Shown here: piece by piece, positions 1 to 11,900 of the stretch
How the letters are laid out: every line of letters begins with the position of its first letter
How positions within the stretch are numbered: the first letter of the stretch is position 1
Source of the DNA: Acanthornis magna
Lineage: Eukaryota > Chordata > Aves > Passeriformes > Acanthizidae
Assembly: GCA_036785705.1 (NCBI GenBank)
Contig: JAWUZG010000006.1
Span: 186,001-250,000, forward strand
Direction of reading: 5' to 3'
DNA length: 64,000 nt
Position numbers and translations under genes: made by a program
The notes under the pieces: model-generated
The model's database searches: none
Seen by the model: only the letters and a program-made list of their open reading frames with translations
Told to the model about the DNA's origin: nothing

Positions 1-150
1 CGTGACAGTAACTGGTCAGTGACTATCCCTGTCCCTATCTTTCCCCTCCACGAGCCTTTCATTATATTTTCTGTCCCCTGTCCAGCTGGGGAGGCGAATG
101 GTAGAGTGGTGGGCACCCAGTGTACAGCCAATGTCAACCCACCATGACTA
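1..150 (+). mobile_element. 3' end of a degraded avian endogenous-retrovirus LTR
   Basis: A pyrimidine-rich stretch runs into CTGTCCAGCTGGGGAGG, then GTGGGCACCCAG and GTCAACCCACCA. That order is the 3' (U5) end of a common avian LTR family, which finishes near TCAACCCACCACA. The left part of the LTR lies outside the window. Only the tail is seen, no internal retroviral sequence follows, and assignment is by eye. At first sight the pyrimidine run plus CAG looks like a splice acceptor, but the LTR explanation fits better. Confidence 0.4.
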
Positions 151-2829
151 TCAATTTGACATCTGGTGACAGCAAGACAGGTTGAAAGAGCACTGCCAAT
201 CTTCCCTGGGAGTGCTTATGCGATATTGTCTCCTACAACAGGTAAAACTGTGTCTGCCTCATGAGGATCATATTTCTTTCCTATCCTCAAAGAGGCAGGG
301 TCACAGGAAACATTAAAACGGACTTGAGATAAAATATTTAGATTGGTATAAGAAATAAATATTAACTGTTGTCAGTTTGGGAGTTAAAATTACTCAGTAT
401 TGATTAGGAGTGTTCACATTGAAAAGTGCTTTGAAGTTTGTATGATGCAGAAATATCAGAAATATGTTTAATCAAAAGAGGGAAATCTTTTTCCTGCTCT
501 TTGAGTGTGTTTGTATGTGTTGAAAAGAGGATGTTTGCAATTCGGTGTCCTTAAGACTTAGTGAGGCACGTGCAGAGCACTCTGATGCTGTTTCAGCTGC
601 GCCCTGAACCATGTGCTTGTGTTTCTGCTGAGATTACAGTATGAGCATTCAACACTTTGCAGAATAAAGATTAATTTTTTTAGATGTTTGTGTAGTAGTT
701 TAGCCAATTCGTACTGCTGGGGAGGATAGAGGGGGTTGTTTGTGGTTCATAGTCTTTATGTGAGATCCCCTTGAGGTCATGTGAATACGATCCATTGGCT
801 CTGATAAGGAATGAGATCAGTGGGATTTAACCTCTGTCATGCTTCTCTTCTACTACTAAACATCTATGTTCTACCAGTTCCACAAAATTCATGTGACTGA
901 ATACCCATTTTAAGCAATGACTTCATCTATTTTGATTAAAAATTAGAAAGACAGGAAATGAGATGAGAGACACAGATCTCAGCTCTCACTTTGAGGAGAA
1001 TGTTTCTTGTTTAAGAAAGGACTGCTTTCTGGTTTAAAATATTATGCCAAGACAGCTGATTCAGTAGGGATAACTATATTAGCAGATTTACATAATCAAA
1101 TGTAGTTCTCTCCCCCTTTCCCTCAAAAAAGTCACAGATGCTGACGAAGACATTTTAAAAAAACCCCTTAAAGCAGAAATGCTTTAAAACTTTTTTTAAT
1201 ATCAGTTCAGCTCACACCATTAATCCCTCATAATTCATAAGATCATGGTAAGTAAACAAGTAAATATTTAGTAAGTATTTAAAATTACTTCCTGTGTAAA
1301 TTTCATGTTAATAAATTGAAAAATACATTTCAATTAAGGGATTAACAACATTTAGTCTTTGTAAGAATGGTTTATTGGATGGCACTGGTAAAAGTACAAA
1401 ACACTTCAGGATGGAAACGGTGACATGCAGAAAACATCTTAAGCTTTTATTTTTGCGTTCTAATTAATTCTACAATAGCATCAAAAGGCTTGAATTTACG
1501 GTAGTGCCACCCTGTGGAACTGCCTAAACACATTATGTGAAATGGTCTCTGCCTCAAATATATAATGGTAACAGCTAAGGCAACCAGGAAAAAAACCACA
1601 GTGAGGTGCAGAAAGGTGCTGAAGGAAATCCAAGAACACTGGGAAGTGAATCCAGGTTTTATAACACGGATTCAATGCTCAGTCCATTACCATATTGCAG
1701 CCACTCTGATTCCTATTTCTTATGGGACTTCTGTGTTTATGGCAAGAATTTTGATGTTAGCTGGAAATAAAATGAAGGGCTTGGAGTCTAATTGTAGAAA
1801 AGCTTTAAAATAATTTGATTGCTTCACTGTGGACAATTCAAAACTTAAGGCAGGCACAGCAGTTCAGCTGAGGTGCTAACACTTAAGCTTAGCCCATGGT
1901 AATTTCCTCAAACATGTATCGCCTCAATATATATTCGGTTCTGTCAGAGACAGCTGCATATAAAAAGCATTATTGCAGTAAAATTTCCTGAAATTATATA
2001 ACTATATAGGTGTTTGAAGCCAAGATATACTGTTTGTATTATTTTGGTGAGTATATGTAAGTTCTTACTAATCAGATCATTGACTTTTTCTCAACCATGT
2101 CCAGTGCACCATGAAAAGAATACGTGCATTTATTCCTTTTATGATCTGTTTAAATAGTATCTGCAAAGTTTCTAGTTTTCATTTATCTCACTTTGATTTG
2201 ATGTAATTGTAATTGGATGAATGATTTGAAAGCATTTACATTGCCCATGCACTACTTCAAGCAGATCTCATTCAAAATCAGGTCTGTGTTTCTTTTCATC
2301 AGACACATTACATTGAGATATGCAGATTCTTCAGAATCAGAATATTAATAGGAAGGTGTGTATTTCATTTTTTATTCTATTGAGAGTATTTATTTCTGAA
2401 TTTTGTATTATCATTTACATAATGTAAAGACAAAATTATACTGGTTTTATAGCATAATAGATAGACCAGTTAAAAGTTGAAATGAAAATTTTGATAGTGC
2501 TAAAAATGAATCTATAAAACAATGTTGAGATCTCCAACCTGTCTTAATTTCTTAAGAAAGAACAAAAAGAAAAGATAGAAAAAGAAGTATTTCACAGTAT
2601 TCTATGTGGTTAGAACAGTTCAGTTTTCATATGCCAGCACTTAGAGTGATGAATTCAGAATTTGTCTATGATAAATAACGGCTTAAAAATTCAAATGCAC
2701 GTTGCATTTCCTAGAATATTTGCAGATATAGATATATGATATTTGCACTTAAGATATATGAATAAAGCTTAAAATATAACTGCATATTTAGCATCAGTTT
2801 TATTCTTCATTTACTCTTCTGAATTTCAG
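151..2829. other. AT-rich non-coding stretch
   Basis: No open frame here exceeds about 80 codons and none resembles a known family. The sequence is ordinary AT-rich vertebrate intergenic or intronic DNA without long microsatellites. It could also be part of the outer left arm of the inverted repeat, since the mate of this segment would lie beyond the window end. Confidence 0.6.
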
Positions 2830-2876
2830 GAAAAAGAGGTCGCAAGCCTTTAACCAATGTGTTCAATAAGGTTCAG
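2830..2876 (+). CDS. Possible 47-nt internal exon encoding an AT-hook-like basic motif
   Basis: A pyrimidine-rich run ending TTCAG (acceptor AG at 2828-2829) is followed by 47 nt and a donor CAG|GTAAAAG (GT at 2877-2878). One frame is open: two bases completing a codon, then 15 codons reading KRGRKPLTNVFNKVQ. The KRGRKP core resembles the basic R-G-R-K-P type of AT-hook or nuclear-localisation peptide found in chromatin proteins. No specific gene is recognised. The exon would begin in phase 1 and end in phase 0. A 15-codon open frame between plausible splice sites is easily found by chance, so this needs cross-species conservation or RNA to be believed. Confidence 0.22.
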
Positions 2877-5800
2877 GTAAAAGAAGCTAGAATGTGAGTA
2901 ATGACATTATTTTTCTTAGAGCTGCATACTTCTGGTATTTGGCTTCTTCAGTAATGCCTACAACAACCCCTTAATTCTGTATTTCTTAGATGTTTAAACA
3001 GTTCTGCTTATTATATGAGGCTACTGAGTACCCAGTGCTGTGGCCCCCGCTGTCACTGTTAGCAGTCAGGTTACACCAGGGCTACTGACAATCATGAGGC
3101 TTGCAAGGTACTTATCAGTTCCATGCCACATGTGCAGGAAAAGGCTGAGGAATGAATCATAACCTGAATCTGTGCCCACTTTGCCAAAACAAGTTGTAGC
3201 CAGTGGGAAGCCTCTTTTGGATGTTAAGTGACTTGTGCATTGCAAATGTTTTCCAGGACATAGAAGGAGGGAATTGGGTTATAGATGGTGATGGACTTGC
3301 ACAGAGTGGGTCTGGCTCCTGACCTCTACACTGAAAAGGCAGGGCCGTAGCAAGGCTCATTTTCTCTTCTACTGTACTTCATCATTCAGTCAAAGCCTAT
3401 TCCTGGGTCCTCCAAGTCTTCATCAGGTTTGGACGGCAGTCAAAGCTGAGCAAAAGTAGGGTTCCAGCACACATCTATAGGCCCAGCACTATACCTAAAT
3501 TACCTATGTTTAATACCTTGTTTTTAAATGATGTTGTATTGCTTCTTGCTATTGCACATATTTGACATATTTTTCTTAACATAACTTTGCAGTCTGTGGT
3601 TTACTATGAAAAATATTGAAATTGCCTGCTATCTAAATTATCTGTCAAAATAACAACCTAAAACCAGGCTGAGCTTATTTTCCCAAACCTAAATAATAGA
3701 ACTCCTAAAACCCTTCAAAACTATATATGCAGTATTTCAGAATCAGCTTGTAGAATGACTCCTGTGTCTGGACTATTATAGTTTCTAACATGCTGCTCTT
3801 GAAGATGCTGCAAAAAATTAAGTACTGATTTAGATTTTCTTGTTGTTATTCATGAATATGTGAGCCTGTAGTTGAAAGATGTTACAGTTAATCTCTGAAT
3901 TTAGTCCTTTGCAGAAATAAAAAGTAGAAGGGACTCAGCATTATTAGGCTTGCTTATGCCAGATGACAAGTACTTGAGTGCTCCTGCACAGAAATAGGCT
4001 GCCAGATATGCTTTTAGATCTTCCTTTTCTAAAGAATTGAGTGGACAGTGAATAAATATTTGAGGCAGCTCCTCTTTCTGTGTTTCAAAACATTCAGCAG
4101 AATAAAAGCATACTACTGGAAAATCTTTAGCCTCTTTAAATTCTAGATTAGATGCAACATTAGTAAGACTTTTTATTTAAACAAAGCAAGACAGATGCTA
4201 TGTTATCTGGCAAGCAAGTTGCATTGAGCCTTTCTTACAGTATTTTTTAAAAATAAAGTATGGGTGTGGAATTCCCATACTGGTCTCTCCCTTGTTCCTC
4301 ATGTCTCCTTCCTCCCCCCAGAGTAATGCAATAACATGCACTACTAAAGTTCGATAAAGTCTCCTAAATCCTGATCTTCAGTACTGGAAAAGGTAGGCTT
4401 ATAATACACCAAATTCTAGACTGTCTTCAGTTACCTGGCACTGTATTTACCCAAGCTCACTTGACATGTCATTTGTATTTATTTTAAATACTTGTCTAAT
4501 CTCTCTGCATTTGGAATCTCATGCTTTTCTCTGGAAACTTAGAATTCGGAAGAAAACTTGTGGTTTCATTATGTTGTGTTATTTTTAATAATATTTGTTC
4601 TTTCAACTAGGATCTCAAACTACCTCTTATACTGTCCTAATCTTTTGGCATATGTTATTGCTCTTTAAAATGAATCAGTTGGAATTTCTCCAAATAAATC
4701 TTCTCTCAGCTTCAGCTGGGGAAAGGAAGCATAGATGACGAATTACCCATTTCAGTTGTATAGATGAGGAATTAGCAATTTCAGACCTGAGCTCCTTCTT
4801 GAGCTCCTGCAAGGTGTGAGGCAGAGTCTGGAACACCATCTGGTCAAAAGGTGTTCTCTTCTAGGGATAATAAATCTTTGGGCTATCGGTATTTGGATTA
4901 TTACATCCTGATGTAATCAGTGCTGTTTGGGTAGTGTTTCATGTCATATCTTCCTCCAATTTTTGCTTTCTGAAACTGTGTCTTAATTATGATCCATGTT
5001 CTGAGACTGCTGAGTTACAGTCACACATTCACACTGAAGTCACAGAAGAGCTCATATCAGTTGGGCGTTAACCCCATTTTGTCACTCAGAGAGCTTCAAG
5101 AGAAACAGAGATTTTGAGGCTGCTGGTCACACTGCACCGATAACAAGTACACAATTCCCTGCACTACATGTGACTTTTGTAGGAAAGACAGGGGAAGAAT
5201 TTGGTGTAAAATATTTTCACATTCTGAAGTTGACCTTCCTTATTTTTGTCATTGCCAATTGTATCTGTAGGCATACTACAGACATACCGCTTTCAAACTC
5301 TTCACTTGAGTTTAGAACTATTAATTTAATGAACTTAGGGTCCAAATATATTGTTTGGATATGTAGTGGAACATTCCATTCATGTTTCAGCTTTTTTTTC
5401 AGTCAGACCTTTCTGGCTATTATGTGCGATGAGAAGTATAAAACTGCAGTTTACAAAAAGATAGGCTTCCAAATTTTGGACGTACTGAGATACTCATCTC
5501 TGCTAAAAGAAAATAAGTTCTGAGAAATTAGAGGGGAAAATATTTACCCACGATGCACATCATAAATTCTACCACCTCAAATCATTGGATTTGTGGTGTT
5601 ATTTCTCACAAAGTGTGGTGGATCTGCCTGTATAAGGCTAAGCTGTGCCACAATAACTGAACCCTATTAGAGAAAAAAAGACGAAGAGAAGATCATCACA
5701 TTTTTATGACTGTCATGGACCTTGTTTTTCAAGGGCTAAAGTCAAAAGCATTGTTGCGTAACTGTTGCAGACTTTTTTTTCAGAACTGACATTAAAGTTT

Positions 5801-7335
5801 ACCAAAGATGAGGATGAGCTGAGCTTTCACGAAACAGCTAAAGCTGTCAAATGTGTTGATATTTAGAGTAAACTTCTGCTCACCATGATGGGCCTTGCCT
5901 TATAGGTGGAATCTATTCTGTGGAATTTTGGATATTTTTAAGATAGATATCTATTTCAAAGCAGGTTGTTTGGACTCTTTTTGCAGTCAGAGGTTAAAAC
6001 GTAAACTGGGATGAACTACATCAAATCTAAACCAGACAGCCACTTTAAAATAAGATGACTCATGATCTAGAAAAGGCCATTTCTCCCTGGTGGTTCTAAA
6101 GGGAAAAAGAACAGCTCTCTGGGATGTATGTCTAGAATTTGCTTGACTCACCTTAGCCTGGATTATTAATTACTCATGTTAATTCCACATATGTGTGTGT
6201 GTGACTTTGATGAAAAAAGCCCCAATTAGAGGTTTTCTTGTGTATTTGATCTGTAACTGTAGCTTTGATCTGCTTTTGTTTCATTGCCAGACAGTGAATA
6301 CTATACAGCCAGCTACTCATCTATGAAAATTCTGATGTTTCATTTTTTGTCAGTCTCGTGATCTGTAGTTTGAAACAAGCAATGAGAAGTAAGAAATTAG
6401 ATAATGTTACCAAACCAAGTGCTCAGAATTTACTGCCAGTGATTGAATCACTGATCCAGTTGGTTCATTTATGTTCTTGTGTTCACATCTTGGGCATATA
6501 TATTCAAGGGTTGCTGTTCAGATAATTTTGGTTTTTGGCTTTGTAATACTTGTAGCACATAATCTGGGTTGTCCACACTGTGTGCTTCACATGAGAGTAA
6601 GAACACTGGAGCTCATTTCTACCTCAGTTTCCTCTCATTTGTTGTTTGTATTATAATTTCTGTTTTCTCCCCACTGTTTGGATGCATCACGACCCTTAAA
6701 TTTTTAATTTTAATTTGCTTTAACTACTTTTTAAATGGTTTTGAGAACTTGCACTCTTTTATTTTTTTGCTTTTTAACTTTGGTCCTGGGTTTCCCCATC
6801 TTGTTCTTAAATTCCACACTGTAGTATCTGACTTTGGTCTAGAAAGTGTGTGGTTATGATCAACCCGGGCATCAAGGGCTATGGTAGCGAATTTTTGGTC
6901 TCTAATGGGTCTACCCAGTTGTTTTCCTGTCTGGAAGAAGAAAACATCACAGTTAAATATCCTGCATGACACTGAAGCATAGAGCTAAAAAGAAATGAAG
7001 AGAGCTATCCCCAGCTGCTCAATGAATTTGCATACAAAGGTTTATACATTTTCCCTCTTCAGCAGGTCTAGAGTCAGCTAGAAAGAAAAGTAAACCTAAT
7101 TAAAAACACCCTTTTTTCCAGGGCTGCTCTCTGGCAGAGTTTCCTTGAGACACAGGAAATTGTGCTCTCATCAGTTGGGCTCCAAAACCAGACAAAATCG
7201 GTCTTCAGGACAAACCTGTCAGCATGAGAACTGCTGAAAGTTTCTGGTTTTCTGTGTTGGTAGAACACCACCTTTTAGAGGGCCACTCACCTTTGTGTGA
7301 CTACAACAGAAATGTCAAAGAGGCCCTTATTCTCC
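2877..7335. other. AT-rich non-coding stretch
   Basis: Nothing recognisable. The longest frame (5,170-5,523 +, 117 codons) is rich in F, I, L, S and K as expected from AT-rich DNA, and shows no motif. An imperfect short duplication (GATGACGAATTACCCATTTCAG / GATGAGGAATTAGCAATTTCAG type) occurs near 4,734-4,785. This may be an intron if the flanking exon candidates are real. Confidence 0.55.
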
Positions 7336-7456
7336 TAAAAAAAAACCAAAAAAAAACCCACACAAAAAATCCAAACAAACAAACAAGCAAACAAACAAAA
7401 ACAACAACAAACAAACAAACAAACAAAAAAACCCCAAAAACCAAAAAAACCAAACT
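7336..7456. repeat. A/C-rich low-complexity tract (CAAA-type)
   Basis: About 120 bases are almost purely A and C in AAAACC, AAACAAAC and AACAACAAAC patterns. Read on the other strand it is a G/T-rich tract of the same character as those at 8,836, 34,722 and 53,158. The long frames through it exist only because the composition lacks stop codons. Confidence 0.9.
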
Positions 7457-8835
7457 GTCACGGTGGAATTCTTACAACGGAAAGGAATGTTCTCACATTT
7501 CAGATTATGACTGCTCACTTCCCTGGAGGCCAGACAGACAAACTCAAGGTTTCTTCATCTCCCTGTCTGAGTGGCTGGCAGGGCAGCTGCCTGAAGCACC
7601 AGTTGGAGTTGAGTTCTGTGTGTCACTGTTGATGTTTTGGGAGCAATGCTGGACTTGGCAGGGGCTGTGCTTCAGCTTTTGTTCATGTCATGGCTTTGCA
7701 CACTGAAGCCATTCACAGAATGACTTCATACTCGCATCCAAAGGAGAAGGGCATACTCACTTGGATATCAGAAGGATACTCACTTGTGTCTCTTCGACTT
7801 TGAAATGTGCCACTAGTGTGTACACGTGCAACATTTTCTCCCGTTACAGTTCTGTTGAAGGGTTTGATCTCATCTCGGACCTCTTTGGCTGAGAGAAAGG
7901 TCCCCTCTGTGCCCCTTTTCTGACTGTATGAAGGGAAGGTGGCTGGCAGCATGCCTTCTGCATTTACTGCTAGGACAGAATCTCCCCTGGTGCCAGCACA
8001 CATCCCTCCTGTGAGCTCCATATGGCCCCACATCTCAAAGGAACACTTAGAGGTCAGCAGCATATCTTTTACCTTGGAGCTTACCTTTATTGTTACAGTC
8101 CCATCCTGACACCTTCTGGGCAGGAGCCTTTGTGTGGGTATGAACTCAGCAGCCTGAGTTGTCAGTTCCCCTGTAAAATCCCTCAGCTACAGGAGGGGTG
8201 AGGGGGAATATGTTTAGAGAAGAAATTTGCCATATTTGCATGATGTTAGTAACCCAAACAGCTACGCAGGAGTCATTCTACTTAATTTCAGAAAAACAAA
8301 AATCTCCATCCTGTGTGTCACCAAATATTTCACAGAAATTGATAAAGAATAATTTAACTAAGAAACACTGTCAGTGCAGCTGAAATTTGAAATTCTGAAC
8401 TTGTGAGATGTGGTGGTTCATAACATTGTGGTCTTATTCTCACCAATGTGCCCAGGCACACACACATACACACACACACAAATATACACACACACATCCA
8501 CCCATGTCCACATGTGCTCAAAATTGCCTGGAATAGGACGTATTTACAGAAAATACTTGCCTGTGGGGTTGTTGTGGTAGGATTCACACCCCATACTTTA
8601 TACCTGAGAGTGGGCTGTTTGCAACCTTTGCTAAACATAACAGCATTTTAAGGAAGGAGTTTGCAGGAACATTTGGCTTTCCATCCCCCAGTGGATCGCA
8701 CTTTGACCCTTTTTTGAACATTTTTCATATATGGCACAATTGCTAAAATCCCAGTTGTTTCCTATTTACTTGATTGTAGAAGTTTGTTATATACATATGT
8801 TTTTTGATTCAGATGGCATGAACTGTTTAAATAAT
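7457..8835. other. Non-coding stretch with a short CA microsatellite
   Basis: No gene is supported. A frame of 116 codons on the minus strand (7,713-8,063) has no recognisable motif. An interrupted CA/TG dinucleotide run lies at 8,457-8,498. Confidence 0.55.
8457..8498. repeat. (CA)n microsatellite, interrupted
   Basis: Runs of CACACA are broken by CATACA and AATATA interruptions, about 42 bases in all. Ordinary dinucleotide microsatellite. Confidence 0.9.
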
Positions 8836-8960
8836 GGTTTGTTTGTTTTGTTTTTTGGTGCGGGGGTTTTTTGGTTGTTTTTTTGTTTTGGGGGTTTTTT
8901 TGTTGTTGGGGGGGTGGGGTGGTTTTTTTGTTTGTTTGTTAGTTTGGTTTTTTTCTTGTT
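8836..8960. repeat. G/T-rich low-complexity tract
   Basis: About 125 bases are made almost only of T runs and G runs (GTTTGTTTTG, GGGGGTTTTTT, GGGGGGGTGGGGTGG). The tract contains several G-runs of four or more, so a G-quadruplex on the + strand is possible. Confidence 0.9.
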
Positions 8961-11900
8961 AATAGAAATTATCTCCTTTAAGGAGTTTTATGGCCAACAG
9001 CAATGTCACCTTTGTTTAGCGTATTTGGGGGGCTCATTCCTTGTTCAGATGCCTAGAAGGACTCAGCACAGAAAAAATGTTGCCTAATCTTTAACATAAC
9101 TCAGAAGTCTTGCTGAGAAGTTGAAACAGGATTAGAAAACTCAGTATCTGATCCTTTGAGGACTGCTGCTTCAAAGGAGCTATACAAAGCTGCACAAAAA
9201 AAAGAGGAGTGAATGAACAAGATTGAGCCCTTTGAAATATTTGCTGTTCAATGAATTTGGAGAGGAAGGCAGAATATGATGAGGCCTTCCCACTCCTGAA
9301 AGGTGATAGTATCCTCTTGTTTTATTAATAGGAAAAGTATGATATTACTACTTTGACATTTCTTTTGTTTGGCAGAAACTGGAGACACTGATTTAAGTAT
9401 TATACCATATATCTATACATACATATGTAAGTGGTAGAAAAAACTTAAAAGTTCCATTTATTACTCACTATTATCTTCTTTTTTTTCCCCCGGAGTACTT
9501 CCATTCCCTGTAAAACACATCCAGTAACTGGATCAATAGCCATCATATATTAAACACTAATCATTAAGAATAATTCTTTTACATGGTTTACACTATCGCT
9601 CAATGTCCTGGTAGCAGTTCCTCTCAATTTCAAAGCAGTTGTCGAGCTTGAATTCTTGTTTTGGCTCTGCAACAGATGGAGATGTGCATGTCCTGATGAA
9701 AATTCAGACTTGGCAGGGAACTGTTCCTCTATCACACAGTGTGTACCAAGCCTGTGCCTGAATTTATTTACCCAGCCATTATTTGCAAACAATTATGTGT
9801 TTCTCTGGTTTCCTCCAGTTTCTCAGCTTCTTCTCTCAATTTTTTTTTTTTTTGGAAACACAGGTTTCAGGTTTTTGTTGATAAACTTGAATGTTTTCAT
9901 TATATATTTCCTTATGCTCATCTTCTGAAAGCATCTTAAAAGATCACCTGATCCATAGAGTAAACTATAATTTCATTAAAATAGGTAGACTTCAGGTGAC
10001 AATATGATCCATCGAGATAATATCATCCAAAGGACACAGCACAGCACACCTTAGAAGCCTAGGGGCTCAGACTTTGTTATCCATGCGGTGTTGTGTTTAT
10101 ATGAGCTCCTAAATGCAAGGAAAACTTTTCAAACATAAACCAAATATAGCTTTTAATACTTTATTTGGCAACTTCATTGGCGAGTTGCTGTATGGAGCCA
10201 GTAAAACTCAACGTGGAGGAACAACTTTTGCCATCTCAGCTTGAGAATGAGGATCCCAGTAACCAGGCATATGCCCTTCCTGTGTGCATGGTATTGTGTT
10301 TTTAATTGCATTTAGTGCAAAGGTTAATAAGAGCTTGCTAATAGATTTAGAAAAATAATTGTTGAAAACAAAACCCGGTCCCGAGTCAAAAGTTCATTGG
10401 TTTTGAGAGGATTGTAAAAATATTTCAGGGGAGGCCTTAAATTCTTCAGTGGATTGCTATTTATCTATGGTCATGCACATGCTAAATAATGATATTAAAT
10501 AAATTACTCTCCTGTTGTGTTTTATAAGAGAGCAAAGCCTTCCAGCTATATAAACAACACTTTATTTTTCCAGCATTATGGAGTAAAATGGAGAGATGGC
10601 CTTGTGGGTTGACTATTTGAGGTTCATGACTGAACAGCAATTTCCAAAGCTAAGCCTAACTGTGATGATAAGTTATGCCTTTTGTAATGCTCCCTCATGC
10701 AAATTAAGGCATCTTTTGAGCAACCTGTGCACATTACATTTCATATTTGGTAAATCTTATGCATTTCCCATCATGTTGGAAGGAACTGCCAGTGTTTTAA
10801 AAAAGCAATTTATTTTGTTGTCTTTGAAGTAGCTGATGCATTAGTAACCCTGCCACCTTTGAAATTAAACAGGATTTTGTCTGCAGTTGGAACACTCTGA
10901 AGTGTTCTTCTATTTTTAAATCTCATATGCGTATTTGAAATGCCTTCAGCTCTCCTGCAGATGGGTTTTTTTAATGATTGCTGTTGTCTCTAAATGGGTC
11001 TTGGCATTTTTATTCAGTTTGTGATGAAGCAATTATTTTTGCTAATTGAATGTACAGGGAATGACTTGAGACAGGGAGCAAACAACATCACATAGTCATG
11101 GGTGCTTTAGAACTAAGGTCATCCAAAATACAGCATAGCAGCCTTTGTATTTCATCTTCTAACTCTCCCAATAGATGAGTAAATTTAATGTCTCTGACTC
11201 AAAGGCTTTATTACTTCCTCAAGTAGAAGAGAAATATTCACTTTACATGTGTACAGCTTGCAAAAGAAGTGTCCTAAGTGATGTTTGCCAAGGACATTGG
11301 TGTTGGTACACTGCGTGTTATCATTAACTGCTCAAGTACTACACTGGTGAGTATAAATAACAGGAAGATAGATGTGCTGTCAGATTCTTCTGACTACCTG
11401 AGATATTTCGGCACAGAATCAGAGCAGTGGAAGGAGAGACAGCTTTGAGCCAGACCTGCAGGTCTCAGATGCTTGCAACAACAGTAGATATTTGTGCATG
11501 CTGGGAAGATAGAAATGTTCCAGTAATTTCTCTCCCAGTCCCTTGCTGACTATAGCTTAGAGCAGTGTAAAAAGTACCTTACTGTCACTTCTTCAGTGTT
11601 GATCATCACCAAACATGACAATAAATAAGTTTCAGGCTAAATCAGCCATCTAATTCCTTCAAACAGTCTTCAAAACATACTGCTTTCTACTGAACTGTAT
11701 TGATAGGAAAAACTAAAGAAAGAAGGAAGCTTACTAATTGCACAGCAATTGAGCAGTGGGATAAGAATGCTTTGGGAGAGGATGAAGTTAACAAGAGAAA
11801 ACTGAGCTACATTTTAGAGAGCTATTGTTCACTGAGAGCCCTGTTCAATGCACATCTGTTGTCAAGAAAGGAAATCAAACTAGGCTTACTGAGAGTGGCA

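Noticed and set aside
60..240. Apparent splice acceptor (CCCCTGTCCAG) and donor (CAACAG|GTAAAAC) near the window start
   Set aside because: The segment is better explained as the 3' end of an avian LTR.
11175..11348. Interval between a good acceptor and a GTGAGT donor with a C-x-x-C-containing frame
   Set aside because: The only open frame stops before the donor, so it cannot be an internal exon.
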